A DNA stretch of 64,000 nt from Sulfurospirillum cavolei (lineage in GTDB: Bacteria > Campylobacterota > Campylobacteria > Campylobacterales > Sulfurospirillaceae), in the NCBI RefSeq assembly GCF_001548055.1, contig NZ_AP014724.1, positions 620,001 through 684,000 on the forward strand. The letters are read 5' to 3'. A program made the position numbers and the translations under genes. Positions 17,924 through 26,513 of this stretch are shown piece after piece. The first letter of the stretch is position 1; every line of letters starts with the position of its first letter. Under the pieces are notes generated by a model. It made no database searches. It saw nothing but the letters and a program-made list of their open reading frames with translations, and was not told where the DNA came from.

Positions 17924-20014
17924 ATGCAACTCGTTCCCACGCGCAATATCCTGCTCAACGTCGGAAGTGCGGCAGAAAAAAGGCAAGAGATACGCGACTA
18001 TTTTCTGAAAACTTATACGGTTTACGAAAGATTGTTCGAGGTGATGAAAGAAGACGAAAGTTATTACGTGACCGCCGATTCTTTGCGGCATCCTTTGGTC
18101 TTTTATTTCGGACATACGGCGACGTTTTTCATTAACAAACTGGTGCTTGCCAAATTAATCGATAAACGCATCAACCCGACCTACGAGTCGATTTTTGCGA
18201 TCGGCGTGGACGAAATGAGCTGGGACGATCTGGATCAAGCGCATTATCAATGGCCGAAAATTGACGAAATTCGTGCCTACCGCGATGCGGTCAAAACCAA
18301 AGTATTAGAGCTGATCGACACCTTGCCGTTGCAGATGCCGATTTCGTGGGAAAGCCCGTTTTGGGCGATCTTGATGGGGATCGAGCATGAGCGGATTCAC
18401 TTGGAGACCTCTTCGGTTTTAATACGCCAATTGCCCTTAGAGTACGTGCAAACGCATCTGTTTTGGAAAATATGTCCGATCGACACGCCCGTCGTGCAAA
18501 ACCGTTTGATCGATGTTGCGGGCACGACGCTTCGTTTGGAAAAACGCAAAGACGATGCGCTTTACGGTTGGGATAACGAATACGGCTTACATGTCAAAGA
18601 GGTTCACGACTTCAAAGCTTCCCGATTTCTCGTTTCCAATGCCGAATTTTTGGCGTTTGTGGAAGAAGGCGGATACGAAGAAGCGCGTTTTTGGAGCGAA
18701 GAAGGTTGGAAATGGCGAACCTACAAAGAGGCGAGAATGCCGCTTTTTTGGAGAAAAACCGATGCGGGTTATTCCTTGCGAACGATGGTCGAAGAGATCA
18801 CAATGCCGTGGAGCTGGCCGGTAGACGTTAACTTCCTCGAAGCCGAGGCGTTTTGCAACTGGAAAAGTGCCAAAGAAGCTAAAAGCATTCGCTTACCGAG
18901 CGAGGACGAATGGTACGTGCTTCGAGACTTACATGTACAAAACGACGAACCGTTTTGGGACAAAGCACCGGGTAACGTGAACCTCGAATACTTCGCTTCT
19001 TCCGTACCCGTGGATACGTTTGCGTTCGGCGATTTTTACGATATTATCGGTAACGTCTGGCAATGGACGCAAACGCCGATCAACGGATTTGACGGATTTA
19101 GCGTTCATCCGCTGTACGACGATTTTTCCGTACCGACGTTTGACGACAGACACAATCTCATCAAAGGCGGCTCGTGGATCAGCACGGGAAATGAGCTCAT
19201 TCGCGCTTCGCGTTATGCGTTTCGCCGCCATTTTTACCAACATGCGGGATTTCGCTACGTCGAGTCGGAAGAAAGCGTTGAGACGCATTCGGTCTTTTAC
19301 GAAACCGATCCGCAGCTCTCTTTACTATGCCATGCGCATTTCGGAGAGAAAGAAAATAATTACTACGAAGCGATAGCGCGTGTCTGCAAAGGGCTTGAAG
19401 GAGAAAAGAACAAAGCTTTGGAAATCGGATGCGGTGCGGGACGAGCGACGTTTGCGCTGGCATCGGATTACAAAATGGTGCACGGCGTAGAGTTTACCGC
19501 ACGCGTGGTTCGTTTGGCGACGAATTTCAAAGAGAGCGGAAAGCTCAAATACGCGCTCAAAGTCGAAGGCGAATTGTGCTGTTTTGAGGAACGCGATTTG
19601 AGCGATTTTAACATCGATCCCGCGCGGCAAAAAGTCGAATTTTGGCAAGCCGATCCGCACAATATGAAGCCTTATTTTGACGGATACGATTTGGTTTTGC
19701 TCAACGATGCTTTGGACACGCTTTACGATCCGGCACTTTTTCTCAAAACGATCGGCACACGCATGCGTACGGGGGCGTTTTTAGTCATCGCGAGCGGTTA
19801 CGACTGGGATGAGAGTGAAACACCTCGCGCAAAATGGCTGGGCGGCTTTAAGAAAAACGGCGAAAAATATAGCACGTTCGATGCTTTACACGAGCATTTG
19901 GAACCGACGTTTGAATTGGCGCAAAAAGCGTTTGATATGCCTTTAATACGCTATGAAAATGAACGTATGAGCGTGATAAAAACCTTACATGTCAGTGTCT
20001 GGAAAAAGCACTAA
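17924..20014 (+). CDS. ovoA: Ovothiol synthase OvoA (5-histidylcysteine sulfoxide synthase with methyltransferase domain)
   Basis: Iron-dependent sulfoxide synthase that joins cysteine to histidine in ovothiol synthesis. The 696-residue protein has an N-terminal DinB-like domain with likely iron ligands His64, His155 and His159 (HERIHLET motif), a central formylglycine-generating-enzyme-like domain (ending with [23 protein letters not shown]), and a C-terminal SAM methyltransferase domain (LEIGCGAGRATFALAS) matching the mercaptohistidine N-methyltransferase part of OvoA. It lies between kdsA and ribH. The lyase OvoB is not visible in the window. Two LHV tripeptides and a third near the C-terminus are encoded by TTACATGT copies. 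Confidence 0.88.
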   Translation: MQLVPTRNILLNVGSAAEKRQEIRDYFLKTYTVYERLFEVMKEDESYYVTADSLRHPLVFYFGHTATFFINKLVLAKLIDKRINPTYESIFAIGVDEMSWDDLDQAHYQWPKIDEIRAYRDAVKTKVLELIDTLPLQMPISWESPFWAILMGIEHERIHLETSSVLIRQLPLEYVQTHLFWKICPIDTPVVQNRLIDVAGTTLRLEKRKDDALYGWDNEYGLHVKEVHDFKASRFLVSNAEFLAFVEEGGYEEARFWSEEGWKWRTYKEARMPLFWRKTDAGYSLRTMVEEITMPWSWPVDVNFLEAEAFCNWKSAKEAKSIRLPSEDEWYVLRDLHVQNDEPFWDKAPGNVNLEYFASSVPVDTFAFGDFYDIIGNVWQWTQTPINGFDGFSVHPLYDDFSVPTFDDRHNLIKGGSWISTGNELIRASRYAFRRHFYQHAGFRYVESEESVETHSVFYETDPQLSLLCHAHFGEKENNYYEAIARVCKGLEGEKNKALEIGCGAGRATFALASDYKMVHGVEFTARVVRLATNFKESGKLKYALKVEGELCCFEERDLSDFNIDPARQKVEFWQADPHNMKPYFDGYDLVLLNDALDTLYDPALFLKTIGTRMRTGAFLVIASGYDWDESETPRAKWLGGFKKNGEKYSTFDALHEHLEPTFELAQKAFDMPLIRYENERMSVIKTLHVSVWKKH

Positions 20015-20076
20015 AGCGTCCCTAACAAAAAATAGGGTATGATTAAAGACTTTATCCATTTTATTAAAGGATTGCT

Positions 20077-20541
20077 ATGAATATCGTTGAAGGAAAATTA
20101 TCGTTAAACGGCACGGAAAAGGTCGCCATTATCAATAGCCGATTTAACCACATTATTACCGATCGTTTGGTCGAAGGTGCGCGTGACGCGTTTATTCGTC
20201 ACGGAGGCGACGAGAAAAATTTAGATCTTATTTTGGTTCCGGGTGCATTTGAAATTCCGATGGCTTTGGACAGGCTTTTAAACGGTGGAAAATACGACGC
20301 GGTTTGTTGCGTCGGTGCCGTTATTCGCGGAAGTACGCCGCATTTTGACTATGTTGCCGCGGAAACGACCAAAGGCGTCGCCAATACGGCTTTGAAGTAC
20401 CAAAAACCGGTCACTTTCGGCGTTTTAACGACCGATACGATCGAACAAGCCATTGAACGAGCGGGCAGCAAAGCCGGCAATAAAGGCTTTGAGGCGATGA
20501 CGGGATTGATTGAATTGATCAGTCTTTATAAACATTTTTAA
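20077..20541 (+). CDS. ribH: 6,7-dimethyl-8-ribityllumazine synthase
   Basis: Penultimate step of riboflavin synthesis. The 154-residue protein has the family motifs [40 protein letters not shown] and the [12 protein letters not shown] stretch. The catalytic His is in the THFDYV-type segment (PHFDYVA). It starts a ribH-nusB-pyrF operon, as in C. jejuni. Confidence 0.96.
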   Translation: MNIVEGKLSLNGTEKVAIINSRFNHIITDRLVEGARDAFIRHGGDEKNLDLILVPGAFEIPMALDRLLNGGKYDAVCCVGAVIRGSTPHFDYVAAETTKGVANTALKYQKPVTFGVLTTDTIEQAIERAGSKAGNKGFEAMTGLIELISLYKHF

Positions 20542-20557
20542 TTTTTAAGGAAAACGT

Positions 20558-20968
20558 TTGGCAACACGACATCAAGCGAGAGAAACGATTATCGGCATTT
20601 TGTATGCCGAGGATATCGGCAATGCCGGTATCGAAAAATTTATGGACGAGCTTTTCGAAGACAAAAAAATTCGCAATCAGCAAAAAGAGTTTGCTTTAGG
20701 ACTTTACCACGGCGTGAAAGAGCACTTAATCAATGTCGATGCGTCGATTAACCGCCATTTAAAAGAGTGGAATTTGAGCGAAATCGGAACGATCGAACGA
20801 GCGATTTTACGTTTAGGTTGCTATGAGGTTCTTTACACTTCTTTGGACAATGCCGTCGTCATCAACGAAGCAATCGAATTGGCAAAAAAACTGTGTAACG
20901 AAACCAGCCCGAAATTTATCAACGGCGTTTTGGATGCCGTGTGTAAAGAGCAGGAAGTGAGTGCATGA
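20558..20968 (+). CDS. nusB: Transcription antitermination/ribosome biogenesis factor NusB
   Basis: All-helical RNA-binding protein that acts with NusE at boxA in rRNA operons. The 136-residue protein starts with TTG (20558) after an AAGGA site, giving MATRHQARETIIGILYAED. The signature ERAILRLGCYEVLY and the VVINEAIELAKKL stretch are present. It overlaps pyrF by 4 nt. Confidence 0.95.
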   Translation: MATRHQARETIIGILYAEDIGNAGIEKFMDELFEDKKIRNQQKEFALGLYHGVKEHLINVDASINRHLKEWNLSEIGTIERAILRLGCYEVLYTSLDNAVVINEAIELAKKLCNETSPKFINGVLDAVCKEQEVSA

Positions 20969-21651
20969 AGCTATGCGTTGCCCTTGATCTACCTGAAAAA
21001 TCCGACAACCTTGCGTTAGCACATACCTTAAAAAGCGAAGACATTTGGCTCAAAGTCGGTCTTCGCTCGTTTATTCGCGACGGAAAACCTCTTTTAGAGG
21101 AACTCAAGGCGATCAATCCTTCGTTTAAAATCTTTTTAGACCTCAAACTTCACGATATTCCCAATACGATGGCGGATGCGGCGGAGTCGATCGTCGCATT
21201 GAATGTTGATATGTTCAACGTTCACGCCTCAAGCGGTAGAAAAGCGATGCAAACGGTTATGCAGCGCGTCAATGCACTTTCCAACCCTCCGATCGTCTTG
21301 GCGGTTACCGCTTTGACAAGCTTCGATAACGCTTCTTTTGAGGCGATTTACCGTACGCCGATTGCGCAAAAAGCCGTTGATTTTGCCACGGATGCGTATG
21401 AGAGCGGTATTCACGGCGTCGTATGTTCGGCGTATGAAAGTTTGGATATTAAAGCGCATACGAGCGAGCATTTTTTAACGTTAACGCCCGGTATTCGTCC
21501 GTTCAACGAGGCAAGCAATGATCAAGAACGCGTCGCGGACTTGAAGGTAGCTAAAGCGCAAAAGTCTGATTTTATCGTTGTCGGTCGACCGATCTATCAT
21601 CACGCCGATCCGTTAAGCGTTGTTCGAAAAATTTTAGAGTCTATCGCATAA
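20965..21651 (+). CDS. pyrF: Orotidine 5'-phosphate decarboxylase
   Basis: Last step of UMP synthesis. The 228-residue TIM barrel has the catalytic DLKLHDIPNT motif, CVALDLPEKSDN at the N-terminus and a phosphate-binding FIVVGRPIY motif near the C-terminus. It is coupled to nusB by an ATGA overlap. Confidence 0.96.
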   Translation: MKLCVALDLPEKSDNLALAHTLKSEDIWLKVGLRSFIRDGKPLLEELKAINPSFKIFLDLKLHDIPNTMADAAESIVALNVDMFNVHASSGRKAMQTVMQRVNALSNPPIVLAVTALTSFDNASFEAIYRTPIAQKAVDFATDAYESGIHGVVCSAYESLDIKAHTSEHFLTLTPGIRPFNEASNDQERVADLKVAKAQKSDFIVVGRPIYHHADPLSVVRKILESIA

Positions 21652-21661
21652 AGAGGTAAAT

Positions 21662-23122
21662 ATGATTCAGAAAATTGTGCTAAGTATCGTTTTGTTTTGT
21701 GCAGTATCGATCGTTGCATTTTTTTTACTGATCAAAGTTATCGATTTTAACGAATATAAACCGAAGATTCAAAAAGCCATTAAAGAGAGTACGGGATACG
21801 AGATTATGATTCGAGGCGACATCACGCTCTCGTTATCTCCGGTCGGCGTTAGCCTCTCCGACATTGAAGTCGCCAATCCCTCTTACCGTTCCGATGTCTC
21901 GTTTGCCAAGCTCGGTAGCTTTGACGTAGCTCTTGATATTGCGGCATTGCTTAAAAAAGAGATTAAGATCAAGTATCTTGTTATCGATAACCTTTCCCTG
22001 TCGATTGAAAAGAATAAAGAGGGTAAATTGAATTACCTTTTGCCTCCGGTAACCAAAGAAGTCACCCATAAAAATTCTTCCGCGAAAAGTAAAAAAGTCG
22101 AAGAAATCGAAGCCGAAGAAGATGCTCTTTTTATTAACGTGAATAAGGTTAAATTTACCCATGCTTCGATGACGTATACGGACTTGAGCGATAACGCTAA
22201 AATGGTGTTTGAAAATATCGATGTCGAGATGAACGATATTCATTTTGATCCGAGTAAGCACTCTCTAAACGGGCTTGTCTTTTTATCTCAAATGCATATC
22301 GATAAAATCTCTTACGATCGTTACGTTTTTAACGACGTTTCTATGTCAATGGAGATGAAAGATGCGGTCGGCGTCAGCGAAAATCTTAAATACACGCTTT
22401 TCGAAACACTCTTCCAAGGAAGCGGAAAATTCGACTTTAGCGGGAAACAACCGAAAATTTCGTTAAAGCATAAAATTGAAGGCCTAAAACTGGCACCGTT
22501 TATAAAAGGAATGTTTCAACAAGATATTGCAGAAGGTACGGCTGAAGGTGATTTGAAGCTTTCTTTTACGGCGGGTGATATGTTGAGCTTTAAAACAACG
22601 CTAAACGGCTACGTCAATCTTTTCGCTAAAAACATAACGCTAAAAGGCTACGATCTCGATCAAATCGCTCCTCTTGTCGATACGCATGCTTCAAAAAATT
22701 TAGGCAATATCCTGAACAGCTCGCTAAACGGTGTGCAAGGCGGGAAAACGACGGTTCAAGAGATGAGTATGCGGGTCGATGTCGGTTATTCCGAAGTTCA
22801 GCTTAGCGACGTAGCGTTTAGCACCGCAAAGAACAGAGTCGCCCTAAAAGGTAAAATCAATATCGTCGAAGAGAAATTTGTCGATTTGAAAGCCGCGTTA
22901 CTCAATGCCAAAGGATGCAGCGTTTTTGAGCAAAAAATAAGCGGTACGTTTGCAAAACCGAAGGTCAAAATGGACGAATCGAACGCGAAAATTTTAACCA
23001 ACGTGGCATTATCGTTTTTTACTAAAAACGATAAAAGTACGGCGGATAGTAATTGTACGGTTTTTTACGAAGGCGTTATTGCCCAGCCCGTACCGTTGAA
23101 AGAAGATACGAAGCTAGAATAG
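21662..23122 (+). CDS. AsmA-like outer-membrane-assembly protein
   Basis: The 486-residue protein has one N-terminal membrane helix (about 5-25), then FNEYKPKIQKAIKESTGYEIMIRG, the typical start of AsmA proteins, and a long predicted beta region. AsmA-like proteins are thought to help move phospholipids or assemble the outer membrane. It follows pyrF by 10 nt. A Lys/Glu-rich segment near 140-155 separates two parts. Specific role unknown. Confidence 0.75.
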   Translation: MIQKIVLSIVLFCAVSIVAFFLLIKVIDFNEYKPKIQKAIKESTGYEIMIRGDITLSLSPVGVSLSDIEVANPSYRSDVSFAKLGSFDVALDIAALLKKEIKIKYLVIDNLSLSIEKNKEGKLNYLLPPVTKEVTHKNSSAKSKKVEEIEAEEDALFINVNKVKFTHASMTYTDLSDNAKMVFENIDVEMNDIHFDPSKHSLNGLVFLSQMHIDKISYDRYVFNDVSMSMEMKDAVGVSENLKYTLFETLFQGSGKFDFSGKQPKISLKHKIEGLKLAPFIKGMFQQDIAEGTAEGDLKLSFTAGDMLSFKTTLNGYVNLFAKNITLKGYDLDQIAPLVDTHASKNLGNILNSSLNGVQGGKTTVQEMSMRVDVGYSEVQLSDVAFSTAKNRVALKGKINIVEEKFVDLKAALLNAKGCSVFEQKISGTFAKPKVKMDESNAKILTNVALSFFTKNDKSTADSNCTVFYEGVIAQPVPLKEDTKLE

Positions 23123-23168
23123 GTTTTGCTTTTTAAAGCTCGTAAACGATCTTTAAAAGGAGTACCCT

Positions 23169-23312
23169 ATGCATTTTATAGAAGGTGTCGAGCTTATCGT
23201 AATGCTCAAAAGTAAAATAGAAGAGGCGAAAAAAACGGATCAAGATTCGGTCAAAAAACTTCAAAAACTGCTTGATAAGCTCTTACAATCTAAAGATCCG
23301 GTCTATATTTGA
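23169..23312 (+). CDS. Conserved-looking small protein, 47 residues, unknown function
   Basis: ATG 23169 has AAAGGAG at 23156-23162, 6 nt upstream, and the frame runs to TGA 23310-23312. The product starts MHFIEGVELIVMLKSKIEEA and is a highly charged amphipathic helix or coiled coil ending in SKDPVYI. It sits right after the AsmA-like gene and before a strong terminator, so it is probably the last gene of the ribH operon. I do not recognise the family. Confidence 0.65.
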   Translation: MHFIEGVELIVMLKSKIEEAKKTDQDSVKKLQKLLDKLLQSKDPVYI

Positions 23313-23320
23313 CCGCCGCA

Positions 23321-23351
23321 AAGAGCTTAAGAAAGGCTTTAAGCTCTTTGT
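23321..23351 (+). terminator. Intrinsic terminator after the 47-residue gene
   Basis: AAAGAGCTTAA and its complement TTTAAGCTCTTT form an 11-bp stem with a short GAAAGGC loop. It ends the ribH-nusB-pyrF-asmA operon ahead of the tRNA promoter. Confidence 0.75.
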
Positions 23352-23364
23352 TATCTATGTTTGC

Positions 23365-23370
23365 TATAAT
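23365..23370 (+). promoter_or_regulatory. -10 element of the tRNA-Ser gene
   Basis: A perfect TATAAT lies 18 nt before the first base of the tRNA. The expected start of transcription is near 23377. No clear -35 is visible, which is usual for Campylobacterota promoters. Confidence 0.6.
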
Positions 23371-23388
23371 TGCACTCTACTTTTTCTT

Positions 23389-23478
23389 GGACAGATGGGT
23401 GAGTGGCTGAAACCACACCCCTGCTAAGGGTGCGTCGGGGCAACCTGACCGAGGGTTCAAATCCCTCTCTGTCCGCCA
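23389..23478 (+). tRNA. tRNA-Ser (anticodon GCU)
   Basis: The acceptor stem GGACAGA pairs with TCTGTCC, followed by discriminator G and an encoded CCA. The anticodon stem CACCC/GGGTG encloses the loop CTGCTAA, so the anticodon is GCT and it reads AGC/AGU serine codons. A long variable arm (GTCGGGGCAACCTGAC region) and the T-arm GAGGGTTCAAATCCCTC are present, as expected for a class II tRNA. Confidence 0.95.
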
Positions 23479-23675
23479 CCACATTTTTAATCTCCATATA
23501 TACACTTTATATGTTACTTCCATTTAGAATTTACGCTATTGGCTTTAAAAATATTATTTTCAAATGCAACACGTAAGTGAAAAAATGTTATTACTTAAAG
23601 ACTCTCCATGTATGCATCAGAAGAATAAAAGATAGATAGTTAAAATTAATTATTTAGCAAAACAAGGCACTTTCA

Positions 23676-24458
23676 TTGGCTTATAAATATTACAAAGGAA
23701 AAAAAGAAGATAAAAGAATAGAAGCTATAGCATATCTTATTATTCTTGCTTTATTTTTCATGTATTATTATCGTGAAACTATTATCAAAGTATTAAGCAT
23801 TATAATTGGCATTGCTTTTATAATTGTTCTTTTATATCTTCTTTTTAAACCAAAATTTATAAAAAAATCTATTCCTGAAGTAAACAATGTAGGCGTTAAA
23901 ATTATTGTTACTGATGAAGATCATATAACACGAAGAAATGAAAAAAATACCACAGTACATGAACCCATAAAGAGACAATCAATTAACAAAGAGACAACTC
24001 AAAATTCTTTACATGTAAATGAAGATATTCAAAGTAGGGAAAAAATATTTTTCAGTCAAATATCAAGAAAAAATCCAAGTTACCAAGAAAAGAAAAAGCG
24101 CGGAGACGCCTATGAAATGCATGTAGGAAAGTATTATGAAACTCAAGGGTATCAGATTGATTACCATGGATTAAAATACGGTAAAAAAGATGGCGGTATT
24201 GACCTTATAGCAGAAAATGAGCATGAAATATTGTTGATTCAGTGTAAAGGGTGGAATCAAACAATAGAAATGAAGCGAAGGTATGTTGTTGAATTTATGG
24301 GTAATTGCTCAACATTTTTAATGGATAATCCACATTTAAAAGAAAAAAATATAAAAAGAATTTTTGTAACCTCTAGCGAAAAAAGTGAATTGGGACTTGA
24401 TAAATACCTTATACAACATGTAGGAAAAATCGAATATATCATTATGCCTTTTTCATAA
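23676..24458 (+). CDS. Membrane-anchored Mrr-type restriction endonuclease-like protein
   Basis: The 260-residue protein has two N-terminal hydrophobic helices (about 18-32 and 36-57), a charged linker, then a PD-(D/E)xK nuclease domain from about residue 138: Glu147, Asp176 in GGIDLIAE, and Gln189-x-Lys191 in LIQCKGW. This is the Mrr_cat pattern. The start is TTG 23676. The gene is much richer in A+T than its neighbours and lies just downstream of a tRNA, suggesting acquisition by transfer. Mrr-like enzymes cut DNA, often methylated DNA. With the next gene it may form a small defence unit. Confidence 0.7.
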   Translation: MAYKYYKGKKEDKRIEAIAYLIILALFFMYYYRETIIKVLSIIIGIAFIIVLLYLLFKPKFIKKSIPEVNNVGVKIIVTDEDHITRRNEKNTTVHEPIKRQSINKETTQNSLHVNEDIQSREKIFFSQISRKNPSYQEKKKRGDAYEMHVGKYYETQGYQIDYHGLKYGKKDGGIDLIAENEHEILLIQCKGWNQTIEMKRRYVVEFMGNCSTFLMDNPHLKEKNIKRIFVTSSEKSELGLDKYLIQHVGKIEYIIMPFS

Positions 24459-24481
24459 AAAAACTATTATAAGGAGTCAAT

Positions 24482-25153
24482 ATGGCGAAGTTTTTAAATA
24501 CAAGTGCGACCAACTACTTTTTAGAAGAGCTTATCAAATCTACCAATGATAAATTGATTTTAATAAGTCCTTTTTTAAAGCTCAACAATCGCATCAAAGA
24601 ACTTCTTGAAGATAAAAATAGAATGAAAATAGACATAAGAATTGTCTATGGAAAAATCGAAATGAAAAACGAAGAGATCAATTGGCTCAAAGAGCTTTCT
24701 TTTGTACGAACGAGCTTTTGTGAGAACTTACACGCTAAATGCTATATGAATGAAAAAATGTGCATTGTGACCAGTATGAATCTCTATGAATTTAGCCAAG
24801 TCAACAATAATGAAATGGGTATTTTAATCAAGAGAGATGATGATCAAGAACTTTACAATGACACAAAAGAGGAAGCAGAGAGAATTATACGCATCAGCGA
24901 TGAAGTGAGAATGTCCGTTGAAAAAATCGAAAAAGAGGCTGATGAAGAGCACGATAAACTAACCACTTCAAAACTTGCCGTTAAACTCAAACTTAAAACC
25001 GATGAACTTTTGGAAAAACTTGTATCTTTAGGATTTTTAGAAAGAAAAGGTGAAAAAGAGTATATCACGCAAAAAGGTAAAGAAGCTGGAGGCGAATTTA
25101 GAGCTAATAAACATGGCGGATATTTTCTTTGGGACAAAGAGATGAAGCTATAA
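24482..25153 (+). CDS. Phospholipase D-like nuclease with C-terminal winged-helix-like region
   Basis: The 223-residue protein has a PLDc_2-type domain: LILISPFLKL strand, a single HxK motif (His84, Lys86 in ENLHAKCY) and a following S-x-N (Ser98, Asn100). One HKD half-site means it must dimerise to be active. The segment after ~150 (LTTSKLAVKLKLKTDELLEKLVSLGFLERKG) looks like a winged helix, ending in an EFRANKHGGYFLWDK tail. It follows the Mrr-like gene by 23 nt. A nuclease role is inferred. Confidence 0.65.
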   Translation: MAKFLNTSATNYFLEELIKSTNDKLILISPFLKLNNRIKELLEDKNRMKIDIRIVYGKIEMKNEEINWLKELSFVRTSFCENLHAKCYMNEKMCIVTSMNLYEFSQVNNNEMGILIKRDDDQELYNDTKEEAERIIRISDEVRMSVEKIEKEADEEHDKLTTSKLAVKLKLKTDELLEKLVSLGFLERKGEKEYITQKGKEAGGEFRANKHGGYFLWDKEMKL

Positions 25154-25388
25154 AATGGGAATTATTTCACGTTTTTTAAAGATTTATATTTGAGTTCAAG
25201 ATCGTTAAATAAAATAAACGCTACCAATAACTGCTTAAAATTTTCATGAGCAGAAGAGACGCTTAATCCTTACATGTACCCAAGCCTTGAGGCGCGTTGA
25301 ATGAGGGCAATTTATAGTGTATAAGTCTGAAAATAGGACTCTTGGGATATAATTTAGCTTTTAAAATGTTCAGTGTGTTAGGTAACGA

Positions 25389-26342
25389 ATGAAAAAAACT
25401 ATCTTGACTGTAAGTTTGGCGGTTTTAATATGCTCATGGGCACGAGCCGATACCGTTTCTTTGGTCTTGGAAAACGACGCTATCGTAGGGCAGGATCATC
25501 ATTATACCAACGGAATGTATATGACGTGGATGAGTGATGCCGATACGACGTTTCCGGATCTTTTGAGTTTTATCGATTTGGGGCAGAAAAATGTCGCTTT
25601 GTCGCTTTCGCATGCGATATTTACTCCCGAAAATAAAGATATCCGTACGCGGGATTTAGATGACTTACCCTATGCGGGTTATCTTGATTTAAATTTTCTC
25701 GCGTATAAATCTTCCGCCAATTTTTTCCATGAAGTTGGGCTTAATGTAGGAATGGTCGGCCCTTCTACGCAAGCCGATACTCTTCAGAAGCGTTTTCATA
25801 CCGTCTTTAGATTCGATAAACCCGAAGGCTGGGACAATCAGCTTCGAGATGAATTTTTGTACGGCGCGTCATATCAAATAGGGTATAAAACCGATCCCGT
25901 ATCGCTTGGCGATTTAAGCTTTGATTGGACGACAAACGCCAAAGCCGATCTTGGAAATTTTTATACCGGAGCGTTGGCGGGCACGACGTTGCGGCTTAGC
26001 AGTAAAGCAATGCGTAGTTTCAGCACGGCAGGGAATTTCATCGGTGCCAACGAAAGCTCGCTTCTTAATTACGAACCGCAAAAGAGTTTTACGTGGGCAG
26101 TGTCCCTGGGGGTATTTTACAATAAATTTCATACCTACTATTTAATCGACGAGGCAATCGACGAAGGGTATCGACTCGATAAGCTTGACGATATGGTCGG
26201 CGAAAAACTCGCTTTAGATCTTTTATGGTCAGATGTTAAACTTTCGTTTTACCTCAAATCGGTCGATACCGACATGAAAGGAACGAAGCATTCGAGCAAT
26301 GAGCAAACCGGCGGCATCGGTCTTGTTTGGAAGTGGGATTAA
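25389..26342 (+). CDS. lpxR: LpxR-like lipid A 3'-O-deacylase, outer membrane
   Basis: The 317-residue protein has a signal peptide (cleavage probably after Ala20) and the LpxR pattern LENDAIVGQDHHYTNGMYMTW, then LPYAGYLDLNF. Counted from Asp21, Asn29 and Asp30 become residues 9 and 10, matching the catalytic-site Asn9/Asp10 of Salmonella LpxR. The C-terminus ends in a beta-strand with Trp (GLVWKWD), typical of an outer membrane barrel. It would remove the 3' acyloxyacyl group of lipid A. It is a single gene with its own terminator. A TATAAT-like element lies near 25347. Confidence 0.8.
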   Translation: MKKTILTVSLAVLICSWARADTVSLVLENDAIVGQDHHYTNGMYMTWMSDADTTFPDLLSFIDLGQKNVALSLSHAIFTPENKDIRTRDLDDLPYAGYLDLNFLAYKSSANFFHEVGLNVGMVGPSTQADTLQKRFHTVFRFDKPEGWDNQLRDEFLYGASYQIGYKTDPVSLGDLSFDWTTNAKADLGNFYTGALAGTTLRLSSKAMRSFSTAGNFIGANESSLLNYEPQKSFTWAVSLGVFYNKFHTYYLIDEAIDEGYRLDKLDDMVGEKLALDLLWSDVKLSFYLKSVDTDMKGTKHSSNEQTGGIGLVWKWD

Positions 26343-26350
26343 ACCTCGGC

Positions 26351-26388
26351 GTCGGTCTTTCAAGGGCATTGCTTGTTCAAGACCGACG
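26351..26388 (+). terminator. Terminator hairpin after lpxR-like gene
   Basis: CGTCGGTCTT and AAGACCGACG form a 10-bp perfect stem around a ~18-nt loop. A T-rich stretch follows weakly. Confidence 0.6.
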
Positions 26389-26513
26389 TTGCGTATTTCC
26401 TATAAGTTAATTTAGGCTAAAATACCGCAAAATCACAGGGCTCGTCACCATTTTCGCCTCTTTTGAAGCCCATTTATCTTACATGTCACGATTTAAAAAC
26501 GAGAGTTCATAGT

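Noticed and set aside
23389-25388. tRNA-Ser 3' end duplicated as an attachment site of the nuclease pair
   Set aside because: I found no repeat of the tRNA 3' end downstream, and no integrase is adjacent.
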